The notes under the pieces are model-generated. The model did not search any database and was not told the origin of the DNA. It saw nothing but the letters and a program-made list of their open reading frames with translations. 35,616 nucleotides of DNA, taken from contig JAFDVV010000029.1 of NCBI GenBank assembly GCA_018268775.1, positions 9,963 to 45,578 of the forward strand, written 5' to 3'. Of this stretch, positions 1 through 7,954 are shown piece after piece; positions within the stretch are counted from its first letter, which is position 1, and every line of letters starts with the position of its first letter. The position numbers and the translations under genes are program-made. The DNA is from Acidobacteriota bacterium (GTDB lineage Bacteria > Acidobacteriota > Terriglobia > Terriglobales > Acidobacteriaceae).

Positions 1-306
1 CCGGAGCTGGCGAAGCACGGTGCGCACCTGGTCAACGATCCTCACCCGAAGGAGCACTTCTTTCAGCGCTCGGACAACTACGCGCTGGCGCGCGAAGGAA
101 TCATCGCGCACACGGTCTCCAGCTTCGGCCTGCACAAGGACTACCATCAGGTGTCGGACGAGGTGCGGACGATCGACTTCAAACATATGACCAACGCGAT
201 CGAGTCGATGATTGCGCCGATACAGTGGCTGGCGGATTCGAACTTCAAGCCTGAGTGGAACCCTGGGGGGAACCCACGGACGAATCCTCCGGCTGGCAGG
301 AACTGA
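1..306 (+). CDS. M28-family metallopeptidase, C-terminal part (5' end outside window)
   Basis: The reading frame is open from base 1 to a TGA at 304-306 and gives about 101 residues. It contains the end of an M28 (aminopeptidase Y/glutamate carboxypeptidase-like) zinc peptidase: FFQRSDNYALAREGI, then GLHKDYHQVSDEVRTID and the helix FKHMTNAIESMI. In M28 enzymes the His of the DYH motif is the last zinc ligand, and the S/D-N-Y-x-FA-x-x-GI block precedes it. The tail after the last helix is Gly/Pro/Asn-rich and probably disordered. Acidobacterial relatives are usually exported peptidases, but the N-terminus with any signal peptide lies outside the window, so location and full length cannot be judged. 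Family assignment is good; substrate is unknown. Confidence 0.85.
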   Translation, partial: PELAKHGAHLVNDPHPKEHFFQRSDNYALAREGIIAHTVSSFGLHKDYHQVSDEVRTIDFKHMTNAIESMIAPIQWLADSNFKPEWNPGGNPRTNPPAGRN

Positions 307-390
307 GCCATCGCATCGGTGTTAAGCAGAAACTTGCGGAAAACACGCCTGGCAAACGCCTCGGAAATTACTGAGCCAACATCCATAGGG

Positions 391-527
391 GTGTCATCCT
401 GAGCGTAGCGCGAAGCGCGGAGTCGAAGGATCTGCGTTTCTTTCGAGGCTACCGACGGGGCAAACCGCAGGTCCTTCGACTCCGCCTCTCGCGATAAGAC
501 CGCGAGAGGCTTCGCTCAGGATGACAC
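391..527. repeat. 137-bp inverted-repeat element (TCATCCTGAGCG family)
   Basis: The outer arms GTGTCATCCTGAGCG (391-405) and CGCTCAGGATGACAC (513-527) are exact reverse complements. Inner segments around GGAGTCGAAGGATCTGCG and CGCAGGTCCTTCGACTCC pair as well, and a small hairpin lies at about 486-508. It fills the gap between the M28 peptidase and ahpD (convergent genes). Shorter relatives occur at other intergenic sites and inside trmFO. No ORF of substance is present in 307-568. Confidence 0.8.
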
Positions 528-568
528 TTCATAAAGGGCTTTGACCCAGGTAAAGGCCTGTTCAAGCG

Positions 569-1126
569 TTAGGCAGTTTCTTCTGCTGGCGTCGGCGCGG
601 CCTTCTCGGAGTCGAGTACGACGCCGATGGCGTGGATGACGGACGTCACGCGGATGGCGGCGTTGATCAGCTCTTCGGTCGCGCCTTTTTCGCGCAGCAC
701 ACGCTCGTGCGAGTCGACGCACTTGTCGCAGGCGTTGATCGCGCTGACCACAAGGCACCAGAGCTCGAAGTCCACATGGTCGACCTTGTGGCCGCGCAGG
801 ACGTTCATGCGCAGGCGCGAGGGCAGCGTGGCGTACTTCTCGTTCTTAGTGAGGTGGTGGAAGCGGTAGTAGATGTTGTTCATGCCCATGATGGCCGCCG
901 CCGCCTTGACGGCATCGATGGCATCGGCGCTCATGCCGGCCGCCTGGGCTTCTGCGAATGCGGCAGCCGTAAGCTCTGGGTTGCGGGTGGCGATTGCTGA
1001 GGCGATGATCGTTCCCCACAACTGCTGCGGCGTCAACTCGGTGTTCTGCTTCACCAGCGACGAGTAGTTCAGCTTCAGGTCTTTTGCATAGGCCGGCAGG
1101 CTTCCGGTCAGGTCTTCCATTGACAT
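569..1126 (-). CDS. ahpD: Alkyl hydroperoxidase D-like (carboxymuconolactone decarboxylase fold)
   Basis: A 185-residue protein of the AhpD/CMD fold. The redox site is the E-x(6)-C-x-x-C-x-x-x-H type motif seen here as ELWCLVVSAINACDKCVDSHE (Cys133 and Cys136, His140). In mycobacteria AhpD is the thiol reductant for AhpC, linked to lipoamide and dihydrolipoamide succinyltransferase. The gene follows ahpC on the same strand 149 bp downstream, which supports that partnership. The frame is open far upstream (to 1558), but homology starts at MSMEDLTG and an AAAGGA Shine-Dalgarno sequence sits just upstream of the ATG at 1126, so the longer version is rejected. A repeat copy (1173-1206) lies between ahpC and ahpD; whether both are on one transcript is unknown. 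Confidence 0.9.
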   Translation of the reverse strand: MSMEDLTGSLPAYAKDLKLNYSSLVKQNTELTPQQLWGTIIASAIATRNPELTAAAFAEAQAAGMSADAIDAVKAAAAIMGMNNIYYRFHHLTKNEKYATLPSRLRMNVLRGHKVDHVDFELWCLVVSAINACDKCVDSHERVLREKGATEELINAAIRVTSVIHAIGVVLDSEKAAPTPAEETA

Positions 1127-1172
1127 TGGTAGTGTCCTTTCTTCCTCGATTCGACCTTGAGAGGTGCGGGCG

Positions 1173-1206
1173 AAAGCAGATTCCTCCGCTTCGCTACGGA
1201 ATGACA
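1173..1206. repeat. Dispersed intergenic repeat copy (short form)
   Basis: The sequence AAAGCAGATTCCTCCGCTTCG...GGAATGACA matches the core of copies at 8807-8853, 10553-10596 and 20065-20108 (AAAGCAGG-TYCCTC-...-GATGAC). It lies between ahpC and ahpD. The pattern was matched by eye. Confidence 0.6.
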
Positions 1207-1275
1207 AGCAAGCCCTCTTCAAGATGAAGTGAAAAGGGGCGCAGCCGAATTGCCGCGCCCCTTCACATGGCTTCG

Positions 1276-1818
1276 CTACGCGTTCAGCGTGGCTTCGCCC
1301 TTCTGCCAGTTGCAGGGGCACAGCTCGTCGGTCTGCAGCGCATCGAGTACGCGCAGGACCTCCTGCGGATTGCGGCCGACGGAGAGATCGGTCACGTAGA
1401 TGAAGCGAATGATGTTGTCGGGGTCGACCAGGAAGGTCGCGCGCTGCGCCACGCCGGCCTTCTCGTCGAGGATGCCGAGCTGGCCGCTGAGGTCGCGCTT
1501 GATGTCCGACAGCATGGGGAAAGGCAGTGTCTTGAGGTCTTCGTGGTGCGTGCGCCATGCGGCGTGGACGTACTCGTTATCGGTGCTTGCGCCGAGGACC
1601 TGGCAGTCGCGGTCCGCGAACTCGCCGTTCAGCTTGCCGAAGGCGGCGATCTCGGTGGGGCAGACGAAGGTGAAGTCCTTCGGCCAGAAGAAGTAGAGCT
1701 TCCACTTGCCGGCGTAGGTATCGCCGGTGATCGTCTTGAACGCCTTGGTCTCGTCCTTCTCGGTGGAAACAGTGGCAGTGAGCTCGAAGTCGGGGAACTT
1801 CTCTCCAATTTGCAGCAT
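1276..1818 (-). CDS. ahpC: Peroxiredoxin AhpC (mycobacterial-type, AhpD partner)
   Basis: A 180-residue 2-Cys peroxiredoxin that reduces hydrogen peroxide and organic hydroperoxides in the cytosol. The peroxidatic cysteine is Cys53 in DFTFVCPTEI. The C-terminal ELCPCNW gives two further cysteines (167, 169), the three-cysteine layout known from mycobacterial AhpC, which is recycled by AhpD rather than AhpF. Downstream ahpD and the upstream Fur-family gene fit that scheme. A clear GAGAGGAG ribosome-binding site lies upstream of the ATG at 1818. Length is usual for the family. The start, function and partner are well supported; regulation by the neighbouring regulator is inferred. Confidence 0.95.
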   Translation of the reverse strand: MLQIGEKFPDFELTATVSTEKDETKAFKTITGDTYAGKWKLYFFWPKDFTFVCPTEIAAFGKLNGEFADRDCQVLGASTDNEYVHAAWRTHHEDLKTLPFPMLSDIKRDLSGQLGILDEKAGVAQRATFLVDPDNIIRFIYVTDLSVGRNPQEVLRVLDALQTDELCPCNWQKGEATLNA

Positions 1819-1946
1819 TTAAATTACTCCTCTCAGTTGTTGTTATGTACTTCGTTCAGGCACAGCAGGGCCGTTCAGGGCTTCCCTTCTTTTCGGGACG
1901 TCCTGCCTTGCCTGCGCCGGTTGCTTTTTCTTACCGCGGCCTGAAG

Positions 1947-1966
1947 GTTGTTTCGCTGAAAACAAC
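1947..1966 (-). other. Small inverted repeat between the regulator gene and ahpC
   Basis: The arms GTTGTTT and AAACAAC (7 bp, 6-nt gap) form a perfect inverted repeat just after the stop of the Fur-family gene and about 130 bp before ahpC. It could be an operator for ahpC or a processing/attenuation hairpin; it has no T-run on the minus strand, so it is not a classical terminator. Confidence 0.35.
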
Positions 1967-1986
1967 GCTCTGCCTTCGGCGACACA

Positions 1987-2403
1987 TTAGGTCTGCTGGC
2001 ACTTTGCGCAGAGACCGATGACATCGACGGCGTATCGCTCCACCAGAAACCCGTCGGCCAGTTTGCGGCGAGCGGGGCTTAGCCCCAGCTCCTTCTCGCC
2101 GATGTCGGTAATGGACTTGCATCGGGAGCAGACCATGTGATGGTGCTCCTTGCTATTCATCTCGACGCGCACGGAGCCGTGGTGTACGCTCATCTTGCGG
2201 AAGACACCGCTCTCCACAAAGAGATGAATGTTCTTGTAGACGGTGGCCAGCGAGATGGCCGGCACCTTCTTCTTCACCCGGGCGTAGACCTCCTCCGGGC
2301 TGGGGTGGCCTTCCATTCCCTGCATGACCTCGTACAGCACCTGACGCTGGTGCGTCATGGCGATGCCGTGGTCGGCGCAGAGTTGGCGGAAGGTTTGCTC
2401 CAC
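1987..2403 (-). CDS. Fur-family regulator, PerR-like by context
   Basis: A 138-residue Fur/PerR-family repressor. The N-terminal winged helix includes MTHQRQVLYEVM and ATVYKNIHLFVESGV. The metal region has HHHMVCSRC and a second pair LCAKC, giving the two CxxC structural zinc sites. Adjacent ahpC-ahpD suggests a peroxide regulator (PerR). However, where B. subtilis PerR has the peroxide-sensing Asp85 before the HxH motif, this protein seems to have Glu (RVEMNSKEHHH), which is Fur-like, so PerR function is not certain. An ATG at 2463 is in frame, but it would run translation through a palindrome and a TATACT box. I therefore choose GTG at 2403, where the conserved helix begins; no Shine-Dalgarno is present there, so the mRNA may be leaderless. 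Confidence 0.85.
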   Translation of the reverse strand: MEQTFRQLCADHGIAMTHQRQVLYEVMQGMEGHPSPEEVYARVKKKVPAISLATVYKNIHLFVESGVFRKMSVHHGSVRVEMNSKEHHHMVCSRCKSITDIGEKELGLSPARRKLADGFLVERYAVDVIGLCAKCQQT

Positions 2404-2410
2404 GAAGTTA

Positions 2411-2441
2411 AGTATACCGCAAAAGACGATAAGCATTATCG
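2411..2441 (-). promoter_or_regulatory. Probable autoregulated promoter of the Fur-family gene
   Basis: Read on the minus strand, a palindrome CGATAA-TGC-TTATCG (2427-2441) resembles a Fur/PerR box and lies where the -35 would be, 17 bp from the -10-like TATACT (2411-2416). The GTG start begins seven bases after the -10. A second partial TTATCA half-site is next to it. This arrangement fits autorepression; binding is inferred. Confidence 0.55.
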
Positions 2442-2495
2442 TTTGATAAGTTTGGTTATCCACAGGAATACTGTCGTGCTCGGAATTTGACTACG

Positions 2496-2524
2496 GGGAT
2501 TCTTCGGCTGCGCCTCAGAATGAC
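2496..2524. repeat. Dispersed intergenic repeat copy (short form)
   Basis: GGGATTCTTCGGCTGCGCCTCAGAATGAC resembles the GATTCTTCGCTCCGCCCAGAATGAC copy at 10841-10865 and the TCATCCTGAGCG family in inverse orientation. It lies in the divergent gap between the regulator and fabI. Confidence 0.55.
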
Positions 2525-2644
2525 GCTGAAGGTTAGGGACATTGCGGCCCGGCGGGTGTTCAAGACTGCCGCTCTTCTAACGCTTGCACCCTTCGCGCTG
2601 CTATTCTTAGCAACGGATATTCAACAGGAGTGGAGTTCAGAACC

Positions 2645-3412
2645 ATGATCGATCTCAAGGGCAAAGTCGCCGTCATCTTCGGATTGGCCAATAAGCGCAG
2701 CATCGCCTGGGGCATCGCCCAGAAACTCTCCGAGGCCGGCGCGACGCTGGCCATCTGCTATCAGAACGAGAGGCTGAAGCGCGACGCCGACGAGCTTGCC
2801 GGATCGCTGCCCGACGCGAAGACCTTCCAGTGCGACCTTTCGGCCGACGCCGAGATCGATGCGCTGTTCGCCAAGCTGAAGGACACCTACGGCAAGCTCA
2901 ACATCCTCGTCCACGCCGTGGCGTTCGCTCCACCCGATGAGATCAAGAACGACTTCATCTTCACCAGCCGCGAGGGCTTCCGCATTGCGCACGATGTCAG
3001 TTCCTACACGCTGATCGCGGTCACGCGCGCGGCGGTCCCGCTGATGACCGAGGGTGGCAGCATCATGACGCTCACTTACTACGGCTCGACGAAGGTCTTC
3101 CCCAACTACAACGTGATGGGGCTGGCCAAGGCATCGCTCGAGGCGGGAGTGCGCTACCTGGCGGCCTCGCTCGGCGCGAAGAATATTCGCGTCAATGCCA
3201 TCTCCGCCGGACCGATCAAGACGCTGGCGGCACGCGGCATCGGCGACTTCACCAAGATATTGACCGCCGTCGAGGAACGGGCGCCACTCCACCGCAACGT
3301 CGATCAGCTTGAGATCGGCAACGCCGCGCTGTTTCTTGCCAGCGACCTTTCGAGTGGAATTACCGGCGAGATCACTTATGTGGACGCCGGTTATAACGTG
3401 ACCGGACTTTAA
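2645..3412 (+). CDS. fabI: Enoyl-ACP reductase (NADH), FabI
   Basis: A 255-residue short-chain dehydrogenase of the FabI type, which reduces trans-2-enoyl-ACP in the last step of fatty-acid elongation. The nucleotide-binding segment is VIFGLANKRSIAWGIA, in which the S-I-A-W-G pattern replaces the usual GxxxGxG, as in FabI. The catalytic region LTYYGSTKVFPNYNVMGLAKA has the Tyr-x6-Lys spacing typical of FabI (YNVMGLAK). RVNAISAGPIKTLAARGI is the substrate-loop region. A GTG at 2630 is in frame, but ATG 2645 follows GGAG at 9 nt and matches the family start (MIDLKGK). This is a monocistronic-looking gene; a palindrome (3428-3453) follows it. The function is firm. Confidence 0.96.
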   Translation: MIDLKGKVAVIFGLANKRSIAWGIAQKLSEAGATLAICYQNERLKRDADELAGSLPDAKTFQCDLSADAEIDALFAKLKDTYGKLNILVHAVAFAPPDEIKNDFIFTSREGFRIAHDVSSYTLIAVTRAAVPLMTEGGSIMTLTYYGSTKVFPNYNVMGLAKASLEAGVRYLAASLGAKNIRVNAISAGPIKTLAARGIGDFTKILTAVEERAPLHRNVDQLEIGNAALFLASDLSSGITGEITYVDAGYNVTGL

Positions 3413-3427
3413 TGGATTTCGATCACA

Positions 3428-3453
3428 CCTGCTGACAGGATGATGTCAGCAGG
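3428..3453. promoter_or_regulatory. Palindrome CCTGCTGACA-N6-TGTCAGCAGG (operator or hairpin)
   Basis: A perfect 10-bp inverted repeat with a 6-nt loop lies 15 bp after fabI and 40 bp before the dinB-family start. The inner 9-bp arms are identical to those of the palindrome at 28013-28036 upstream of egtD, while the loops differ. There is no T-run, so it is a poor intrinsic terminator. Sharing arms but not loop suggests a protein-binding operator or a conserved RNA stem. Confidence 0.55.
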
Positions 3454-3493
3454 CCGAGGCTATCCTTCGCCGTGCATCACGAAAGGACAAACT

Positions 3494-4006
3494 ATGAAAA
3501 TCTCAGAACAACTGCTCCAGGATTTCGACGCCGAGATATCGAACACGCGTCGAACCCTTGAGCGCGTACCCGAAGGCAAGAACAACTGGAAGTGTCACGA
3601 AAAGTCGATGGAACTGGGCAGGCTGGCCATGCACTGCGCCACACTGCCGCTCTTCGGCTCGTACATCATGCTGGACGACGGCATGGACATGGCGAACTCG
3701 AAACGTCCGCACTTCCCCCTGGAGTTCACCACGCGCGAAGCCGCTCTCAAGCAGTTTGACGAATGCGCAAAGGCCTGCCGCGAGGCCATCGCCGCCGCGT
3801 CGGACGAGGCGCTTTCGGCCAACTGGAGGTTCAGCTTCGGCGAGCATCTGATCTCGGACAGACCGCGCTCAACCACGTTTCGCATGATGTGCTTCAACCA
3901 TCTGATTCATCACACGGCGCAGCTTGGCGTTTACCTCCGCCTGAACGATCTTCCGGTGCCTGCACTGTACGGTCCGTCGGCGGATGAGCAGTGGGCACCA
4001 AAGTAA
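3494..4006 (+). CDS. DinB-family (DUF664-like) four-helix protein
   Basis: A 170-residue protein of the DinB/YfiT-like fold, a four-helix bundle usually carrying a metal triad of histidines. Candidate ligands are His in LAMHCATLP (helix 2) and the pair in HLIHHTAQLGVYLR (final helix), the arrangement typical of the family. Members include thiol transferases (bacillithiol or mycothiol S-transferases) and proteins of unknown function; no specific reaction can be assigned. An in-frame ATG exists at 3440 inside the palindrome region, but GAAAGGAC precedes ATG 3494 and homology begins at MKISEQLL, so the shorter form is used. It is a single gene converging on the GNAT gene at 4035. Confidence 0.85.
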   Translation: MKISEQLLQDFDAEISNTRRTLERVPEGKNNWKCHEKSMELGRLAMHCATLPLFGSYIMLDDGMDMANSKRPHFPLEFTTREAALKQFDECAKACREAIAAASDEALSANWRFSFGEHLISDRPRSTTFRMMCFNHLIHHTAQLGVYLRLNDLPVPALYGPSADEQWAPK

Positions 4007-4034
4007 GCGCCCAACAACAGAGATTGCGACGCAT

Positions 4035-5024
4035 TCAGGAGACGCTGCGGTCGAGCACCATGGCGTCGAACCTGTATCTCGTCCTGAAGCCCGAGGAGGC
4101 ATAGAGTTCCACGGCCTGGCGGTTCGCTTCCGTGACGGTGAGCGTAATCGCAGAGAACCCGGCGAGCAGCAGTTGCGCCATCGCGTGATCGAGCAAGACC
4201 CGGCCGAGCCCCTGTCCGCGCCCATGGGGGGCGACACAAAGCTGAGTGATATGCGCGACTTCAGGGGCCACGCGCGAGCATAGAAGCATTCCAGCCAGGT
4301 GTCCGGTGGAATGCTCCACCAGCAGCCACGACTGCGCGGCATCGAAGACGCCGCACCCGGGAAAGCGCACGATGTTGTGGAGAAATCGCAGCGAGCCATG
4401 CAGGGAGCAGTACTGGTCGTTGATCTCCGCGTCGATGTGACCGGCGTAGGAGGCGTGAATCAACTCGGCCGCCGCCTGATAGTAGTTGGCCGACCAGGGA
4501 AGAAGCTCAATACCCGGCGGCAGGGTGCGGCCACGTGCGGCAGTAGCGGCGTTCAGAGCGCCCCGGCTGAGGTTGCATTCCATAAACAGCCGGGCGTGAC
4601 GCGTGAACCCGGCATGGAGAAAGCCCTCATCGATGGAACCGGAATCGTAGAGCAGAAGCTGCGACTCGACGCGCTCGATGTTCGGTGAGTGATCGAGTAG
4701 CTCAATCAGCCGATGCAGCAGTATCTGGGTGATCTGCAGCGCATGGTCCGGGTCCGCTGCCACCGCGTAGGCGTCTCCCACCACGGCTTTGTGCCCTTCG
4801 TAGACGCAGAAGGCGTAGCCGCAGATCTTTCCGCGATCGAGGGCAACGAAGCCTGGAAGGATGCGCGAGTCCAGATACTGCAAGAGCAGCTCGGTGGAGC
4901 TGCGATAGTCCCAGCGCAAGCGTTGTTCCCACACGTGGGCCTCGCCCTCAAGCAGCGGACGAAGCTGACGCGCCGAGAAGTGCCTCAGGTCAAGGACTTC
5001 GATTTGTGTCGCAGCAACAGGCAT
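4035..5024 (-). CDS. GNAT-family N-acetyltransferase with two GNAT-like halves
   Basis: A 329-residue protein. The C-terminal half (about 170-325) is a canonical GNAT domain: the acetyl-CoA loop is VAPHGRGQGLGRVLLDHAM (R/Q-x-x-G-x-G/A) and motif B appears as LTVTEANRQAVELYASSGF. The N-terminal half (about 10-160, RWDYRSSTELLLQYL...GFVALDRGKICGYAFCVYEG) resembles a second, degenerate GNAT fold without a clear acetyl-CoA loop, so this looks like a tandem GNAT of the mycothiol-synthase-like architecture. The substrate is unknown. No strong Shine-Dalgarno precedes ATG 5024, but it is the first start in the frame and the N-terminus looks natural. It is transcribed alone, facing dinB. Confidence 0.8.
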   Translation of the reverse strand: MPVAATQIEVLDLRHFSARQLRPLLEGEAHVWEQRLRWDYRSSTELLLQYLDSRILPGFVALDRGKICGYAFCVYEGHKAVVGDAYAVAADPDHALQITQILLHRLIELLDHSPNIERVESQLLLYDSGSIDEGFLHAGFTRHARLFMECNLSRGALNAATAARGRTLPPGIELLPWSANYYQAAAELIHASYAGHIDAEINDQYCSLHGSLRFLHNIVRFPGCGVFDAAQSWLLVEHSTGHLAGMLLCSRVAPEVAHITQLCVAPHGRGQGLGRVLLDHAMAQLLLAGFSAITLTVTEANRQAVELYASSGFRTRYRFDAMVLDRSVS

Positions 5025-5144
5025 GGGAGACGCAGCGGCTCACCGGAAAAGTCTGCGTAGAGATTATCGGAAAATTCACGCGTATGAGAGCAATTTGACA
5101 GGACGGACTCTCACTGATCAGCGGCCCATCGCGCAACAGTTCCG

Positions 5145-6959
5145 TTATGGACGCGCTTCGACGCGGTAGACCTCGAGCCCCTGCGAGTCGTAGAGAAAGA
5201 GCGGCTTGTAGACCCTTCCTGCCAGAAGGCGGTCGAGGCTTGCCGTGTCGGAAGATTTGATGACCAGAATATGTTCGCCTGCCGGAACGCCATCGGAGTC
5301 GTAGTGGACCAGCGGCTCGTTGCGGTAGAACGCCAGTCCATAGTCGATGTCGCGCTTGACCGATTGCAGCGCCACGATCTTCACGTCGGGTGCCTGCTGC
5401 GCGATCTCCCGCGCCAGGGGCCGCGCCGAGTAATTGATGTCGAGGTCTCTGCCGTGGAAGCCCAGCAGGAAGACAAGCACAGCGACCACGGGCAATAGGG
5501 TCGCATTCGAAATCTGCGAGATGCCCCAGCGGCGGACGATGAGGAAGACCAGCGCGGCAAAGAACAGCGCGGCGACGGCAGCTGAGACGAGCCACTCCGT
5601 CGAGGGAACCAGCGTCTCGTACTTCATATGCTGCGGGGCCAGCGTCAGCACGAAGACAGGCACGGCGCACATGGCCGCGTGCGCCCACAGCAGCCAGCGC
5701 GGCAGGCCCTGGCGGCGTATGCGGTTCAGGTAGTCGGCGGTAAGGATGGTGAGCGGAGGAATGGAAGGAAGAATGTAGCCCGGCAGCTTCGATCCCGAGA
5801 AGGAGAAGAAGACGATGGGAAAGAGCGCCCAGAGGACGAGGAACTCCGGAAAGGCGTCGCCGGCGCGGGTGTGACCGAGATAGCGCTTGGGATTGTGCCT
5901 GACCTTCCACTCGGCGATCGAGACCTCGATGGAGTCGATCAGTGCGCGGACGGCAACCACAGTCCAGGGCATGAGCGCGATGATCAGCACCGCGACGTAG
6001 TACCAGAAGGGCTGGTGGTGCTGATAGCGATTGGTGGCGAACCTCTCCAGATTGTGCTCTTTAAAGAAGACGCGGAAGAATGTCGGGTTATGGCGCTGCA
6101 CTGCAATGAACCACGGCAGCACCATCGCCAGATAGAGCGCTATCCCGGGCAGCCAGATGGTGCGGCGCAGCAGCGACCACTCGCGGCGCAGCCCGGCGAA
6201 GAGCAGGATGATGGCAAGCGCGAGGAAGGGAGCGACCGGACCCTTGGCCAGAGTCGCGGCAGCGCCGAAGAAGTAGAGGTCGAAGAGCCAGAACTTCTTG
6301 CCGGTCTCATACCAGGCGTACCAGCCGAGCATGCCGATACAGAAGGGCGCGGCAAGCTGCATGTCTGTCGAAGCTCCGCGGGAGAAGCTCACCATCCCCA
6401 CGCAGGAGGCAGTAATCAGCGCGGCGTCGAGGTGTCCCCCGGGCCGGAAGCGCCGCATATGCAGAAAGATCAGGACGATGAGGGCGAAGGCACCTGAAGA
6501 CGAAGGCAGGCGGGCCGACCAGTCGGAGACGCCAAACTCCTTGAAGAAGCCCATGGCGCGCCAGTAGTAGAGCGCCGGCTTCTCGAGCCAGGGCTGGCCG
6601 TAGAGAATGGGCGTCACCGTTCCACCTTCAAGGCAACGATAGGACGCCTTCAGGTCAGCGAGCCGGAGGCTGTGCGGAACGATCTTCGCATTGACGGCGT
6701 GGCAAGCCTCGGAGTGCGCCTCCAGCATCTCGCGGGCGATCTGCGCGTAGCGTGGCTCATCGGCCCCAACCAGGCCAAGCTGGTCGCCCCCGAACGAGGG
6801 CACCAGGCCGTAGAGCAGAAGGAACCCGCTGACGAGAACCAGAAGAACCAGCTCGCGCGTAACGGCGGCATCGGGATGCTTCCAGAGCCTGCGCAGGCGG
6901 CTGGATGATGAACGCTCGCCGACCGCGACGCTTCCGGCGGATTTTTGAAGATCGGTCAT
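5145..6959 (-). CDS. Membrane glycosyltransferase, ArnT/PMT-like (GT39/GT83 type)
   Basis: A 604-residue polytopic membrane protein. The motif GADEPRYAQIAREMLE in the first periplasmic loop is the conserved acidic site of the ArnT/PMT family, followed by GQPWLEKPALYYW. About ten hydrophobic segments follow, with a soluble C-terminal domain from about 500. Such enzymes move a sugar from a polyprenyl-phosphate donor to lipid A or another acceptor on the outer face of the inner membrane. The donor here is unknown. Upstream in-frame codons reach 7055 but overlap nrnA; ATG 6959 (MTDLQKSAG) is preferred. It is 23 bp after nrnA, so it is probably the last gene of the ylxP-rbfA-nrnA run. Confidence 0.85.
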   Translation of the reverse strand: MTDLQKSAGSVAVGERSSSSRLRRLWKHPDAAVTRELVLLVLVSGFLLLYGLVPSFGGDQLGLVGADEPRYAQIAREMLEAHSEACHAVNAKIVPHSLRLADLKASYRCLEGGTVTPILYGQPWLEKPALYYWRAMGFFKEFGVSDWSARLPSSSGAFALIVLIFLHMRRFRPGGHLDAALITASCVGMVSFSRGASTDMQLAAPFCIGMLGWYAWYETGKKFWLFDLYFFGAAATLAKGPVAPFLALAIILLFAGLRREWSLLRRTIWLPGIALYLAMVLPWFIAVQRHNPTFFRVFFKEHNLERFATNRYQHHQPFWYYVAVLIIALMPWTVVAVRALIDSIEVSIAEWKVRHNPKRYLGHTRAGDAFPEFLVLWALFPIVFFSFSGSKLPGYILPSIPPLTILTADYLNRIRRQGLPRWLLWAHAAMCAVPVFVLTLAPQHMKYETLVPSTEWLVSAAVAALFFAALVFLIVRRWGISQISNATLLPVVAVLVFLLGFHGRDLDINYSARPLAREIAQQAPDVKIVALQSVKRDIDYGLAFYRNEPLVHYDSDGVPAGEHILVIKSSDTASLDRLLAGRVYKPLFLYDSQGLEVYRVEARP

Positions 6960-6982
6960 TTCAAGATTGAGGCGAGACAAGG

Positions 6983-7954
6983 CTAACAGAGTCCCGTCCG
7001 CAACTGGTTCAGGATACGCTCCGTGGCGACGGTCAGAGGACCGTCGAGGGTGCATCCGCTGGCGCTGCGATGGCCGCCGCCGCCAAAGACTTCGGCGACC
7101 TGCGCCACGTCGACCTTGCCCTTGCTGCGAATGCTCAGGCGGTACCGGTCGAGCGTCGGAAGCTCGCGGAGGAAGACCGCCGATTCAACTCCCGCGATGC
7201 TAATGAGGTAGTTGACGACCCCCTCGCAGTCCTCCGCGCCCGCACCGGCGCGGTCCATGTCGAGGGTCGTTACCCAACTCCAGGCCACCGGGCCGTCGGT
7301 CCTGAGATTGGAGAGTGCCGTCCCCAGCAAGCGAATCTTGCTCTCGGGGTTGGAGAAGTAGATGTCCCGCGCAATCTGGCTGGGATTGGCCCCATGGGCG
7401 GCAAGATCGTGCGCCATGGCAAAGGTCTCTGCGCTGGTGCTTGGATAGGTGAACGAGCCGGTATCCGAAATCACGGCCGTGTAAAGGCAGGTCGCCATCG
7501 ACGGAATGATCTCAACGTTGGCGGCAACGGCGATGCGGTAGACCATGGCGGCGACTGCGCAGGCGTTTTCGTCGATCCAGTTGACGCTCCCGAACTGGCG
7601 ACCGCTGGCGTGGTGGTCGATGTTGACCAGGTAGCGGCCATCGAGACCGGCAAGACCCGTGCGGGGAGTGCCGTCGCATTCGAGGACGATGGCCGGGACA
7701 GCCATATCGGGCTCGACCTCGCGAACATCAGCCACGTGGACGATCCTCTCCAGACCGGGTAGCGTCCTGTAGATCGCGGGTATCTCATCGAGGAGAACGA
7801 CGGTGGCCTCGCGGCCAAGCTGATCGAGTATCTCCGCCATCGCCAGTACGGAGCCGATCGCGTCGCCGTCGGGGCGGGCGTGCGAGGTAACCAGAAAGCG
7901 ACGGTGCGAGCGGAAGGTCTCCAGCAACGCTTCAATAGGCGCGTCAATGCTCAT
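6983..7954 (-). CDS. nrnA: DHH-DHHA1 phosphoesterase, NrnA-like (oligoribonuclease/pAp phosphatase)
   Basis: A 323-residue cytosolic enzyme of the DHH family. Motifs in order: SHARPDGDAIGS (motif I, metal-binding D and H), the ECDG segment, NIDHHASGRQFG (DHH motif), SDTGSFTYPSTS, and near the C-terminus FGGGGHRSASGC, the DHHA1 GGGH RNA-binding loop. NrnA degrades very short RNAs and dephosphorylates pAp. The start ATG overlaps the rbfA stop by four bases (ATGA), indicating translational coupling; rbfA-nrnA order is common in bacteria. Assignment to NrnA rather than another DHH protein rests on length and context. Confidence 0.92.
   Translation of the reverse strand: MSIDAPIEALLETFRSHRRFLVTSHARPDGDAIGSVLAMAEILDQLGREATVVLLDEIPAIYRTLPGLERIVHVADVREVEPDMAVPAIVLECDGTPRTGLAGLDGRYLVNIDHHASGRQFGSVNWIDENACAVAAMVYRIAVAANVEIIPSMATCLYTAVISDTGSFTYPSTSAETFAMAHDLAAHGANPSQIARDIYFSNPESKIRLLGTALSNLRTDGPVAWSWVTTLDMDRAGAGAEDCEGVVNYLISIAGVESAVFLRELPTLDRYRLSIRSKGKVDVAQVAEVFGGGGHRSASGCTLDGPLTVATERILNQLRTGLC

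Noticed and set aside
1127..1558. N-terminal extension of the ahpD frame (329-residue version)
   Set aside because: It is antisense to part of ahpC in content, lacks any AhpD homology before MSMEDLTG, and ATG 1126 has a proper Shine-Dalgarno.
2630..2644. GTG start of fabI five codons upstream
   Set aside because: ATG 2645 has a better-spaced GGAG and the family N-terminus starts there.
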